A stretch of 64,000 nucleotides of DNA from Allosphingosinicella sp. (GCA_030447665.1 JAUJOJ010000011.1:58707-122706), one strand, 5' to 3'. Counted from the stretch's first letter, positions 19,267-27,206 are shown. Translations and numbers: made by a program. Notes: generated from the letters alone by a model not told the origin.

Positions 19267-20103
19267 TCAAGCTGTAGCGTGGGCTTCGCGGGTTTGGGGC
19301 AGGCCTGCCGCGAACTCCCGGATCAGGCGGTTGAAAAGCTCGGGCTCCTCCATGTGCGGCGCATGGCCGGAGCGCTCGAAGCGAACGGCGCGGGCATTGG
19401 GGAGCGTCCGCGCGAGGTGATCGGCGGTCTCCGGCCCGTAAAGCTGACTGTGGGCCCCGTGGATCACCAATGTCGGCTGGTCGATGCGGGGGAGGTCGGC
19501 CCTGAAATCCTGGTCGACGAGCGAGGACCAGATCGAGCCGATCGCGGCCGGATCGTTGCGGGCGAATTCGAAGCTCGCCCAGTCCGCCGTCTCACGCTTC
19601 CCATCGGCGACGGGCGGGGCGAAGATCGCTTGGCCCGCATTGACGGCAAAGGCGGAAAAATCGTGCCTGATGGCGGCGCTGCGGAAGTCGCACACCTCTC
19701 TGGTGAGGCCGAGATCCCAGCCGTCCTCGTTGAGGACGCAGGGCGTCATGTCGACGATCACGGCGGCGGCGAAGCGGCTTGCCTCGGGCCCCGTTAGGAT
19801 ATGCCAGAGCACTGCGGCGCCAAGCGACCAGCCCACTCCGATCGCATCCCCAATTTCGAGCGCTTTCACCAGCGCCGCCACATCCTTGGCAAGCTGCTCC
19901 ACCGTTGCCGTCTCGCCGCCCTCGGAGGAGCCGCCATGACCGCGCAGGTCGATCCGGACGAGGCGGAAGTCGCCGGCAAGCGCGCGCTGGTGCTCGAAGA
20001 ATCCGGCATGGGCCATCAGCCCATGCAGCAGCACCAGCGGCCGCCCGCTCCCTTCATCTTCGTACGCGATCCGCGCCCCGTCCGATGCGGTGAAATGCTG
20101 CAA
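19267..20103 (-). CDS. Alpha/beta hydrolase
   Basis: A 278-residue serine hydrolase of the alpha/beta fold. HGLMAHAGFFEHQ gives the oxyanion region, GVGWSLGAAV is the nucleophile elbow with the catalytic Ser, and SGHAPHMEEPE holds the catalytic His near the C-terminus. No signal peptide is evident, so it acts in the cytoplasm. Sitting at the head of the receptor and MFS genes, and divergent from a TetR regulator, it may hydrolyse an imported ester or lactone before CoA activation. The substrate is not readable from sequence. Confidence 0.9.
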   Translation of the reverse strand: MQHFTASDGARIAYEDEGSGRPLVLLHGLMAHAGFFEHQRALAGDFRLVRIDLRGHGGSSEGGETATVEQLAKDVAALVKALEIGDAIGVGWSLGAAVLWHILTGPEASRFAAAVIVDMTPCVLNEDGWDLGLTREVCDFRSAAIRHDFSAFAVNAGQAIFAPPVADGKRETADWASFEFARNDPAAIGSIWSSLVDQDFRADLPRIDQPTLVIHGAHSQLYGPETADHLARTLPNARAVRFERSGHAPHMEEPELFNRLIREFAAGLPQTREAHATA

Positions 20104-20149
20104 GATACCCCCTCCGGCGCCGCTTTTCGGAGCTGCTGCCGGCGGTCTA

Positions 20150-20193
20150 ACTCAACTTGAGATGAAAGTTGAGTCAATGTTCAACTTTCATCT
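20150..20193. promoter_or_regulatory. Overlapping palindromes, probable TetR operator
   Basis: A perfect 13-base inverted repeat, AGATGAAAGTTGA (20160-20172) and TCAACTTTCATCT (20181-20193), is separated by eight bases. A second inverted repeat, ACTCAACTT with AAGTTGAGT, overlaps it at 20150-20174. The core TCAACTT occurs a third time at about 20231, just before the tetR start. The position between divergent hydrolase and tetR genes is where a TetR dimer would repress both. Binding itself is inferred. Confidence 0.75.
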
Positions 20194-20263
20194 GCTGCAA
20201 CACCGCTGCTTGCGCTTGGCCTGAACAGCGTTCAACTTGGGGGCCGAGGGAGGGGTGCCTCAT

Positions 20264-20877
20264 ATGAGCCAGGCCGCCGCATCGGGCGACAAGATTCCGC
20301 GGACCGAACGCGGGCGCAAGACGCTGCGCCGGCTGCTTGAGGCTGCCGCGCTGGAATTTGGCGAGCGCGGCTACCACGATGCGGCGATCACCGGCATTAC
20401 CCAGCGGGCCGGCGTCGCGCTTGGCACCTTCTACACCTATTTCGAAAGCAAGGAGGAACTGTTCCGCGCGCTGGTGCGCGACATGAGCCAGGCTACTCGC
20501 CAGCATGTCGCCGAAGCGGCGCGGGGCGCGCCCGACCGGCTCACCGCCGAGCGGCTCGGGCTCGAAGCGTTCATCGCCTTCGTGCGCAAGCACCGCGAGC
20601 TCTACCGCATCATCGAGGAAGCGCAGTTCGTCGCCGACGACGTCTATCGCGAACATTATCTCACCTTCGCCGAAGGCTATCGCCGCAACCTTGCGGCGGC
20701 ACGGGCGCGGGGGAGATCGCCGAGGGCGATGACGAGCCCCGCGCCTGGGCGATGATCGGCATGAGCGTCTTCCTCGGCATGCGCTACGGCATCTGGCAGG
20801 AGGACCTTTCACCGGCCGAAGTCGCGGAGGCCGCCATCGACCTGGTCTCGGAAGGCCTGAGGAAGCGGCAAATATGA
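20264..20877 (+). CDS. TetR-family transcriptional regulator (one frame break)
   Basis: The N-terminal DNA-binding domain is clear: LLEAAALEFGERGYHDAAITGITQRAGVALGTFYTYFESKEELF, the TetR helix-turn-helix. The ligand-binding domain follows. A lost base near 20711 breaks the frame after LAAARAR; bridging continues GEIAEGDDEPRAWAMIGMSVFLGMRYGIW and stops at 20877. The stop overlaps the acyl-CoA ligase ATG. It probably senses the pathway substrate or its CoA ester and controls the divergent hydrolase-receptor genes. Confidence 0.88.
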
Positions 20878-22407
20878 TCGCGGAGCTTCCCGACATCACG
20901 GCCAAACGGGCGGAGCTTTCCGGGGAACGGGTGGCTCTCGAAGACGCGGCGACGGGGCGGACGCTCACTTATGCGGAGCTCGACCGCCGCGCCGCTTTGG
21001 CCGCATCTTTTCTGGCGTCGCGCGGCATCGGCGATGGCGACCGGGTGGCGATTCTCTGCCGGAATTGCATCCAATTTTTCGAGATCCTCTTCGGCTGCGC
21101 CAAGCTCGGGGCGATTCTCGCGCCGCTCAACTGGCGAATGCCGGCCGCCGAGCTGGACCAGATCCTGGACGATTGCGATCCCAAGCTCCTTCTTTACGGA
21201 GAGGAGGATGCCTGGCGGCGGCGAACCTCCGCCGGCGGCCACCGGCGCTCAGCCTCGGCGACTATGAAGCGGAGCTCGGCACCGCGCCGCCGCGGATCCT
21301 TCGCCGGACCTGGCCGGCCGAGCGGATCTGGTACCTGCTCTACACGTCGGGAACCACGGGCCGGCCGAAGGGCGTCATCTACAATCATCGCATGGCGATG
21401 GCGAATTACGTCAACATCGGCACTGCGGTGGACATCGCCTCCACCGACACCACCGCCTGCTTTCTTCCGATCTTCCACACCGCCGGCATCAACCTTCATG
21501 CTTTGCCGACGCTGATGGCCGGCGGCCGGGTGATCGTTCTCGGCAGCGTCGACGCCGAGGCGCTGGTCGATCTGCTGGAGCAGCGCCGCCTCAGCACCGT
21601 CTTCGCGGTGCCCACCGTCTACCAGTCGCTGCTCGATCATCCCCGCTTCGCGGCCGCGCCGCTCGGGGCTGTCCGCCATTGGGGCTGCGGCGGAGCGCCG
21701 CTGCCGGACGCGCTGGTCAACCGCTACCGCGCCCTTGGAGTCCGCGTGTGCAATGGCATGGGAATGACCGAGACCGGCCCCACCGCCTTTCTCGGCGCGC
21801 CGGACGATGCCTGGGAACGGGTCGGCTCCGTGGGCAAGCCGCAGCTCCTGTGCAGCGTCCGCATCGTCGACGAGGCGGGGCGGGACGTGGCGGATGGAGA
21901 GGTGGGCGATCTCCTCTTCGGCGGCCCTGGAGTCACGCCGGGCTACTGGCGGAACGAGGAGGCCACGTGGGAGGCCCTCACCCCGACGGCTGGCTGCGCT
22001 CCGGCGATCTCGCCCGGCGCGATGCGGACGGCTTCTATTATATCGCGGGTCGGCGGAAGGAGATGTTCATTTCCGGCGGCGAAAATGTCTATCCGGCCGA
22101 AATCGAAAATGTGCTCTGCGCCCACCCCGCCGTTTCCGAAGCGGCCGTGATCGCCGCGGCCGACGGCAGATGGGGCGAGGTCGGCCATGCCTACATCCTG
22201 CCGATCCCGGGCGTCGCGGCCCTGGACGTCGTCGAACTCGAGGCTTTCTGCCGCGCCCGCCTCGCCGCCTACAAGGTCCCGAAACGGTTCGAAATGGTCG
22301 CGGACTTTCCTCGCACCGCCGCCGGCAAGATCCAGAAGCACCGTCTGTGTCAGCAGGGCCGCTCGATCACCGCTCCGACCGCCGCGATCCGCTCGACATC
22401 CGCATAG
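20874..22407 (+). CDS. AMP-dependent acyl-CoA synthetase (two frame breaks)
   Basis: An ANL-superfamily ligase that activates a carboxylic acid through an acyl-adenylate to its CoA thioester. The P-loop YTSGTTGRPKG, the GMGMTETGP motif, the SGDLARRDADGFYYIAGRRKEM hinge and the catalytic lysine in RTAAGKIQKH are present. Single-base losses near 21211 and 21983 break the frame; bridged it is about 511 residues. The last residues after KIQKHRL overlap the antisense methyltransferase gene by 58 bases. Its start overlaps the tetR stop, so both are in one operon. Confidence 0.9.
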
Positions 22408-23285
22408 CTGCTCCGTTCGAGCTCTTCCCCGTAAATGTCGGGATCGAGCTCCCGATAGCGCAAGGTGCAGCCGAGCGCCGCCGCCTCCCGCTCCAGCGCG
22501 GCGCGAAGCTCGTCTTTGCCCTCGACGATCGCGGACCCGGTGTAGAGGATCAGCCGCCCGCCGGGGGACAGCCGTGTCGCCGCCGCCACCGCCCAATCGA
22601 CGGAGACGCGGCCACCGTGCATTTCGCCCCCGTCCCGGTAGGTTCGCCCGTCCTCGTCGACCATGAAGGGGGGATTGGCGATGGCCGCGTCGAAACCGCC
22701 CGGCACCGCCTCCAGGCCGCCTTCGACGGTTTCGACGTCGAGACCGCTGTGGCGCGCGTTGATCCTGGCCAGTCGAAGCGCGAGCGGGTTGATGTCGCAG
22801 AGGGTGAGCCGCGCGCCCGGCAGCACCGCCGCGGCACTGATGGCGCCGCTCCCGGCCCCGGCGCCGATGTCGACAAGACGCTTCACATTGCCGGCGTTCA
22901 GGAGCTCGTCACGTACGAAGTCGGCGAAGCGCATCGTGTCGGGACTGAAGAAGACGGCGTCGTCCTCAACGGTCGGATATGCGGAATGGACGATCAGTCG
23001 CCCGTGCAGGCGGCCGACCCGGACCCGGCTCTTGAGCAATCCGTCTTCAGCTTGGGCAAGCCCCGCTTTGTCGAGCGGCTCCAGTATTTCGGCCGGCAGG
23101 ACGGCTGGGGCGAACGGCAGGCTCCAGCCGAAAACGTCGCGGACATTCCTGGCCTGCCGTTTGTCGGGCCGGGCGAGGACCCGCGCGTGGGTGGCCGGGG
23201 TCACCGGCACGAAGTCGTAGCCGATCCGCTCGAGCGCGGCGAGCAGGTCGAGCAGCGCGGGCTCGGCTTCATTGGACAGATGCAC
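22350..23285 (-). CDS. Class I SAM methyltransferase with NPPF motif
   Basis: A 311-residue methyltransferase. Motif I is VDIGAGAGSGA, and AIANPPFM is the NPPF-type motif of enzymes that methylate glutamine side chains or exocyclic amines of bases (PrmB/PrmC and RsmC-like). The N-terminal 100 residues form a separate domain. A GTG start at 23285 is chosen because GAGGAG lies six bases before it. It is divergent from osmC. The target is unknown; ribosomal protein or release factor methylation is a possibility but not supported specifically. Confidence 0.82.
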   Translation of the reverse strand: MHLSNEAEPALLDLLAALERIGYDFVPVTPATHARVLARPDKRQARNVRDVFGWSLPFAPAVLPAEILEPLDKAGLAQAEDGLLKSRVRVGRLHGRLIVHSAYPTVEDDAVFFSPDTMRFADFVRDELLNAGNVKRLVDIGAGAGSGAISAAAVLPGARLTLCDINPLALRLARINARHSGLDVETVEGGLEAVPGGFDAAIANPPFMVDEDGRTYRDGGEMHGGRVSVDWAVAAATRLSPGGRLILYTGSAIVEGKDELRAALEREAAALGCTLRYRELDPDIYGEELERSSYADVERIAAVGAVIERPC

Positions 23286-23369
23286 TTGTTCCTCCTCGAT
23301 TCGTGCAGCGGGCACAAGAACCATTGGGCTGCCTGTCCGTTGATCGGCCGACCAGCATAAGGAGAGTTC

Positions 23370-23798
23370 ATGATCACCCGCACCGCTACCGCGCGCTATG
23401 AAGGCTTGGGCAAGGATGGAAAAGGCCGTGTTTCCACTCGGTCCGGCGTTCTCAAGGATCAGGGCTACAGCTTCGGCACCCGCTTCGGCGACGAACCCGG
23501 CACCAATCCCGAAGAGCTGGCCGGCGCCGCCCATGCTTCCTGCTTCACCATGGCGCTCTCCTTCGCGCTTGCGAAGGAAGGCTTCACCGGCGGCACGCTC
23601 GAGACGGTTGCGCGCGTCAAGATCGACAAAGACGGCGAAGGTTTTCGCGTGACTCGGTCCGATCTCACGCTCGAAGCGAACGTCCCCGGCATCGATGAAG
23701 AGCGGTTCGCCGCGCTTGCGCAGGATGCCAAGGCGAACTGTCCGATCTCGAAGCTCTTCAATGCCGAGATGACGCTGGAGCACCGGCTCTCCAGCTGA
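23370..23798 (+). CDS. osmC: OsmC-family peroxiredoxin
   Basis: OsmC proteins reduce organic hydroperoxides using two cysteines. Both are present: C58 in HASCFTMAL and C124 in KANCPISK. The length of 142 residues and the opening TATARYEGLGKDGKG are typical. AAGGAGAG lies just before the start. Its 3' end (from base 23746) is repeated 872 bases downstream as part of a tandem duplication, which identifies one boundary of that event. Confidence 0.95.
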   Translation: MITRTATARYEGLGKDGKGRVSTRSGVLKDQGYSFGTRFGDEPGTNPEELAGAAHASCFTMALSFALAKEGFTGGTLETVARVKIDKDGEGFRVTRSDLTLEANVPGIDEERFAALAQDAKANCPISKLFNAEMTLEHRLSS

Positions 23799-23804
23799 AG
23801 CGGA

Positions 23805-24047
23805 TCAGGAGGAGAGCCTGAGCAGCGGGAACAGCATGCTCTTGCCGAGCGGTTGCCCTCCTTCCGGCGCATCAGCCATCTGGTCGACCATATTGGCCAT
23901 CGTCAGATCGACCGCAAAATCGGGCAAGTGCCTCGCCTCGCTCCCGTTCTGCGCGGCGGCGAAGCGCACGAGCGCCTGTTTGACGTGGAGATCGCCCGTG
24001 GCCCGGGTCGATGCGCCGCCCGCCACGCCTTCGAACCTGAGGCTCAT
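23805..24047 (-). CDS. Conserved 80-residue protein, copy 1
   Basis: I do not recognise this family. The 80-residue product (starting MSLRFEGVAGG) is soluble, with a central QALVRFAAAQNGSEARHLPDFAVDLTMAN stretch and no signal peptide. Codon third positions are strongly G/C, as expected of a real gene here, and the frame is kept intact in the second copy. It is transcribed toward osmC. There is no convincing Shine-Dalgarno sequence before the ATG. Confidence 0.55.
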   Translation of the reverse strand: MSLRFEGVAGGASTRATGDLHVKQALVRFAAAQNGSEARHLPDFAVDLTMANMVDQMADAPEGGQPLGKSMLFPLLRLSS

Positions 24048-24151
24048 CTTGAGGGTTAAAGGCGGGTATGTTTCGGCGCCAGGGAAGAACGACTTGTCCA
24101 GCCCCCGGACCGGTCGAGCCGATGCCGATCTCGTTGTTGTGCAGGGTTCAT

Positions 24152-24176
24152 GAAACCGCAGCGATAAGAGGACGTT
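24152..24176 (+). promoter_or_regulatory. EcfG-like promoter, copy 1
   Basis: GAAACC, 15 bases, then CGTT matches the general-stress EcfG pattern GGAACC-N15-CGTT with one mismatch in the -35 element. The spacing equals that of the exact match at 27244-27268. It lies 36 bases before the glycine-zipper start. Confidence 0.5.
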
Positions 24177-24211
24177 GTTACAAGCGAGATATCAAAAGAA
24201 GGAAACCAGTC

Positions 24212-24514
24212 ATGCGTAAAGTCGCTCTCGCTCTCGCCGCCGCCTCGATGACGCTTCCGGTCGCTTTCGTTCCGGCGCCTGCGTCTGCCCAGGGCTATTA
24301 TCAGGGCAAGACCTGGCGCGATTCGCAGGGCCGCACGCGCTGCCGCCGCAGGAACGGGACGACCGGCCTCCTCGTCGGCGGCGCTGCAGGCGCTCTTGCG
24401 GGCCGTGCGATCGACAGCCGCGGCAGCCGCGCCACCGGCACCATTCTCGGCGCCGCCGCCGGCGCTTTGCTCGGTCGCGAGATCGACAAGAGCCGCGGCT
24501 TCCGCTGCCGCTAA
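24212..24514 (+). CDS. Glycine-zipper 2TM envelope protein, copy 1
   Basis: A 100-residue secreted protein with a signal peptide ending at PASAQ, a short Arg-rich section (RTRCRRRNGT) and then a glycine-zipper pair: GLLVGGAAGALAGRAID and TGTILGAAAGALLGREID. This is the Rickettsia 17-kDa-antigen-like membrane domain, usually in outer-membrane or periplasmic stress proteins. AAGAAGGA lies before the ATG. The second copy downstream is nearly identical. A terminator follows closely. Confidence 0.85.
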   Translation: MRKVALALAAASMTLPVAFVPAPASAQGYYQGKTWRDSQGRTRCRRRNGTTGLLVGGAAGALAGRAIDSRGSRATGTILGAAAGALLGREIDKSRGFRCR

Positions 24515-24546
24515 GTCCCGCCACTCGGCAAGGACCGCAAAATCAG

Positions 24547-24577
24547 GCGGGGCGCTGAACTTCAGCGCCCCGCTTTT
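24547..24577 (+). terminator. Rho-independent terminator, copy 1
   Basis: A 13-base stem GCGGGGCGCTGAA pairs with TTCAGCGCCCCGC and is followed by TTTT. It lies 33 bases after the glycine-zipper stop. Confidence 0.85.
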
Positions 24578-24676
24578 CGTTGCCGCCTAGAGCCTTTCCC
24601 GACAAGGCGGAATGGCCTCTCGAAGCTCTTCAATGCCGAGATGACGCTGGAGCACCGGCTCTCCAGCTGAAGCAGA

Positions 24677-24919
24677 TCAGGAGGAGAGCCTCAGCAGCGG
24701 GAACAGCATGCTCTTGCCGAGCAATTGCCCTCCTTCCAGCGCATCAGCCATCTGGTCGACGATATTGGCCATCGTCAGATCGACCGCGAAATCGGGCAAG
24801 TGCCTCGCTTCGCTCCCGTTCTGCGCCGCGGCGAAGCGCACCAGCGCCTGTTCGACGTCGAGATCGCCCGTCACCCGGGTCGATGGGCCGCCCGCCACGC
24901 CTTCGAACCTGAGGCTCAT
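24677..24919 (-). CDS. Conserved 80-residue protein, copy 2
   Basis: This is the paralogue of the protein encoded at 23805-24047 and has the same length. Differences are mostly near the N-terminus (GPSTRVTGDLDVEQ against GASTRATGDLHVKQ) and near the end (DALEGGQL against DAPEGGQP). Preservation of an uninterrupted frame in both copies, in a region rich in indels, supports it being a real gene. Function unknown. Confidence 0.55.
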   Translation of the reverse strand: MSLRFEGVAGGPSTRVTGDLDVEQALVRFAAAQNGSEARHLPDFAVDLTMANIVDQMADALEGGQLLGKSMLFPLLRLSS

Positions 24920-25022
24920 CTCGAGGGTTAAAAGCCGGGTATGTTCGGCGCGAGAGAAGAACGACTTGTCCAGCCCCCGGGCCGTTGAGCCGATGCCGAT
25001 CTCGTTGTTGTGCAGGGTTCAT

Positions 25023-25047
25023 GAAACCGCAGCGATAAGAGGACGTT
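25023..25047 (+). promoter_or_regulatory. EcfG-like promoter, copy 2
   Basis: This is the same GAAACC-N15-CGTT arrangement as at 24152-24176, 36 bases before the second glycine-zipper start. The surrounding 80 bases are identical between the two copies, more strongly conserved than other parts of the duplication. Confidence 0.5.
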
Positions 25048-25082
25048 GTTACAAGCGAGATATCAAAAGAAGGAAACCAGTC

Positions 25083-25385
25083 ATGCGTAAAGTCGCTCTC
25101 GCTCTCGCCGCCGCCTCGATGACGCTTCCGGTCGCTTTCGTTCCGGCGCCTGCGTCTGCCCAGGGCTATTATCAGGGCAAGACCTGGCGCGATTCGCAGG
25201 GCCGCACGCGCTGCCGCCGCAGGAACGGGACGACCGGCCTCCTCGTCGGCGGAGCTGCAGGCGCTCTTGCGGGCCGCGCGATCGACAGCCGCGGCAGCCG
25301 CACCACCGGCACCCTCCTCGGCGCTGCCGCCGGCGCTCTGATCGGTCGCGAGATCGACAAGAGCCGCGGTTTCCGCTGCCGCTAA
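25083..25385 (+). CDS. Glycine-zipper 2TM envelope protein, copy 2
   Basis: This 100-residue paralogue of the protein at 24212-24514 has an identical signal peptide and Arg-rich section. Three substitutions lie in the zipper and linker (SRTTGTLLG for SRATGTILG, and GALIGRE for GALLGRE). Both copies keep promoter, Shine-Dalgarno sequence and terminator, so gene dosage may have been the selected trait. Confidence 0.85.
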   Translation: MRKVALALAAASMTLPVAFVPAPASAQGYYQGKTWRDSQGRTRCRRRNGTTGLLVGGAAGALAGRAIDSRGSRTTGTLLGAAAGALIGREIDKSRGFRCR

Positions 25386-25416
25386 GTCCTGCCAAGGGCT
25401 AGGAACCGAAAATCAA

Positions 25417-25447
25417 GCGGGGCGCTGAACTTCAGCGCCCCGCTTTT
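25417..25447 (+). terminator. Rho-independent terminator, copy 2
   Basis: The same 13-base stem and TTTT tract as copy 1, placed 31 bases after the second glycine-zipper stop. A REP-type repeat begins ten bases further on. Confidence 0.85.
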
Positions 25448-25456
25448 CGTTGCCGC

Positions 25457-25573
25457 CTAGAGCACTTCCCGAAAAAGTGGGAACCGGTTTTTCGGCCGGG
25501 AAGTGCTCCAGACATAGATCTGGAGCCTTTCTGATCCGACAAGGCGATTCCGCCTTGTCGGGAAAGGCTCTAG
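25457..25573. repeat. Paired REP-type element (AGAGCACTTCC family)
   Basis: Two hairpins are joined by a short spacer: AGAGCACTTCCCG... pairs with ...GGGAAGTGCTC, and AGCCTTTCTGATCCGACAAGG... pairs with CCTTGTCGGGAAAGGCT. The whole is bounded by CTAG on both sides. A close copy lies within the DUF2721 gene at 30930-31043, and half-elements lie at about 24595 and 27292-27585. Confidence 0.88.
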
Positions 25574-25598
25574 AACCAGACAAGGCGCGCCTCCAATC

Positions 25599-26450
25599 AT
25601 GCGGATCCATCATATCAACTGCGGTACCGACTGCCCCTTCGGGGGCGCCCTGTTCGATGGCCGCAGCAAGGGCCTTACCGGCCATATCGTCTGCCACTGC
25701 CTGCTTATCGAGACGGACGCGCACGGCCTCGTCCTCATCGACACGGGCTATGGCATGAAGGACGTCGATCATCCCCATCGCGGCCCCAGCCCCCGCATCA
25801 CCAAGACCATGCGGTCGCTGCTCAACATCAAGCTGCGCGTCGAGGATACGGCCCTCCATCAGGTGCGGGCGCTCGGCTTCGCACCCGAGGACGTCCGCCA
25901 CATCGTCCTCACCCACCTCGATTTCGATCATGCCGGCGGCCTCGAGGATTTCCCCCACGCCGCCGTCCATGTGATGGATAAGGAATTCAGTGCCGCCACC
26001 GGCCCGCGCAAGGGCTTCGTGCCGCGCAACCGCTATCGTCCGGCGCAGCTCGACGGCGTTCGGAATTGGCGGCGCTACAGCGGCCAGGGCGAAGCCTGGT
26101 TCGGCTTCGAGACCGTCCGCGACCTCGACGGGCTTCCGCCAGAGATCCTGATGGTCCCGCTCCCGGGGCACACCTGGGGGCATGCCGGCGTCGCGATCCA
26201 GGGACCGGGCGGATGGATGCTCCATGCCGGCGATGCCTATTTCTATCGCGGCGAGATGCGGCAGGCCAAGCGGCGCTGCACGCCCGGGCTGCGCGGCTAC
26301 CAGACGCTCATGGAGACGAATCGCGAGCTGAGGCTCGCGAATCAGGAGCGGCTTCGCAAGCTTTCAGTCCGGCACCAGGCCGATATCCGAATCTTCTGCG
26401 CGCACGACGTGGTCGAACTCGAGCGCTGCGCGGCCGGCACCCCGCTCTGA
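25599..26450 (+). CDS. MBL-fold metallo-hydrolase (lactonase-like)
   Basis: A 283-residue metallo-beta-lactamase-fold enzyme. The zinc motif is THLDFDHAGG (H106, D108, D110, H111); further ligands are in PGHTWGHAG, LHAGDAYFY (Asp) and the late FCAHDVVE (His). The N-terminal NCGTDCPFGG and long loops resemble N-acyl homoserine lactonase relatives, but quorum quenching is only one possible activity. No signal peptide is present. It stands alone after the REP element. Confidence 0.88.
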   Translation: MRIHHINCGTDCPFGGALFDGRSKGLTGHIVCHCLLIETDAHGLVLIDTGYGMKDVDHPHRGPSPRITKTMRSLLNIKLRVEDTALHQVRALGFAPEDVRHIVLTHLDFDHAGGLEDFPHAAVHVMDKEFSAATGPRKGFVPRNRYRPAQLDGVRNWRRYSGQGEAWFGFETVRDLDGLPPEILMVPLPGHTWGHAGVAIQGPGGWMLHAGDAYFYRGEMRQAKRRCTPGLRGYQTLMETNRELRLANQERLRKLSVRHQADIRIFCAHDVVELERCAAGTPL

Positions 26451-26492
26451 ACCGAGTGGAGAGCAACTGACCTCCAGCGGCTCAGCTGCTGC

Positions 26493-26561
26493 TAGGGACT
26501 GGTCGGTTGAGGTGGAAGCGCCACGCGCTTCCGCCGAAGGCGTGAATCAGACCCTTTTCAT
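26493..26561. repeat. Palindromic element, GGCCTGAT...GCTTCC family, copy 1
   Basis: The sequence GGTTGAGGTGGAAGCGCCACGCGCTTCC continues to GGCGTGAATCAGACCC, forming an inner GGAAGCG/CGCTTCC hairpin and outer arms. Related copies lie at 28077-28136 and 36761-36823. Read on the minus strand it provides the last codons and the stop of the Lys/Ala-rich protein gene. Confidence 0.8.
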
Positions 26562-27206
26562 GGCCCTAGCCCTCGCCCGAACCGGAGCCGCCGCCTTTTC
26601 CTCCTCCCGAGCGGCCGCCGAAGGGGAGGATTTCCCGCCCGAGCTGGCGCCTGCTGCGGAAGACTTGCTCTTGGCACCACCCGCCGACTTCGCCTTGGCT
26701 GCCGCGCCGCCGGTTTTCACCACGCGACCCGACGAGCTCTTGGCCTTGGAACCGTTCTTCGCCTTGGCCGAAGCGCTTTTTGCGGCTTTGCGGCCTTCGC
26801 CTGACCCGCCCGACTTTTGGCCGCCTGACTTTTGGCCGCCCGCCGCCTGGCCGCCTTCCTCCTCCGCGCCAAGGTTCATCACCCGGCGGAAGGCGTCGGC
26901 GGCAGCGTTTACGACGGCGGTGCCGATCCTGCTGGCCGCCTCGGCCGCTTCCTCGGCGCCGTCGGCCGCCTCACGCCCCGCTTTCTTGACGTTGTCGCGG
27001 ACCTTCTTGTTGGACGTCATCGCCGCGGCGGCCGTGACGAGGCCGGCGGCGATCATCGTTCTGGCGACGGGATTTTGGGCAAGGTCGGCCGCTTTCTGGG
27101 CGAAATCCCGGATCTGTTGCTGGATCCGGTCACCCGTCTCCTCGCCGCCGCCCTGCTTGATGTCGTTATTTGCGTCTCCGCCGGCACCGGACGGTGATTT
27201 CGCCAT
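26547..27206 (-). CDS. Ala/Lys-rich protein with histone H1-like tail
   Basis: The 219-residue product has an N-terminal amphipathic part (RIQQQIRDFAQKAADLAQNP), a short Ala-rich hydrophobic patch, and from about residue 115 a low-complexity tail of Gly, Ser, Ala and Lys (KAAKSASAKAKNGSKAKSSS) like bacterial H1-type DNA-binding tails. The start at 27206 has GGAGG six bases upstream. An exact EcfG-like promoter lies 38 bases before it. The final MKRV and stop codon come from a palindromic repeat. A DNA-compacting or stress role is inferred. Confidence 0.7.
   Translation of the reverse strand: MAKSPSGAGGDANNDIKQGGGEETGDRIQQQIRDFAQKAADLAQNPVARTMIAAGLVTAAAAMTSNKKVRDNVKKAGREAADGAEEAAEAASRIGTAVVNAAADAFRRVMNLGAEEEGGQAAGGQKSGGQKSGGSGEGRKAAKSASAKAKNGSKAKSSSGRVVKTGGAAAKAKSAGGAKSKSSAAGASSGGKSSPSAAAREEEKAAAPVRARARAMKRV

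Larger units (their letters stand above)
23746..25469. repeat. 872-bp tandem duplication
   Basis: Two copies run from about 23746-24597 and 24618-25469. Each begins in the osmC 3' end (TCTCGAAGCTCTTCAATGCC), carries an 80-residue minus-strand gene, a promoter-like region, a glycine-zipper gene and a terminator hairpin, and ends at GTTGCCGCCTAGAGC. The offset is 871-872 throughout. The copies differ at scattered positions, so the event is not very recent. A short REP-like fragment (GAGCCTTTCCCGACAAGGCGG) lies at the junction and may have mediated it. Confidence 0.92.

Noticed and set aside
17024..19420. A 798-codon open frame antisense to the TonB receptor.
   Set aside because: It mirrors the receptor's codon pattern in high-GC DNA, has no recognisable domains, and the opposite strand encodes a complete receptor with signal peptide, plug and barrel.
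23746..25469. Repeat array that could be mistaken for CRISPR or phage integration.
   Set aside because: There are only two long units containing genes, no short direct repeats with spacers, and no cas genes or integrase.
25599..26450. Calling the MBL enzyme a quorum-quenching lactonase.
   Set aside because: The zinc motif fits many MBL hydrolases; no acyl homoserine lactone genes are in the window, so only the fold is claimed.
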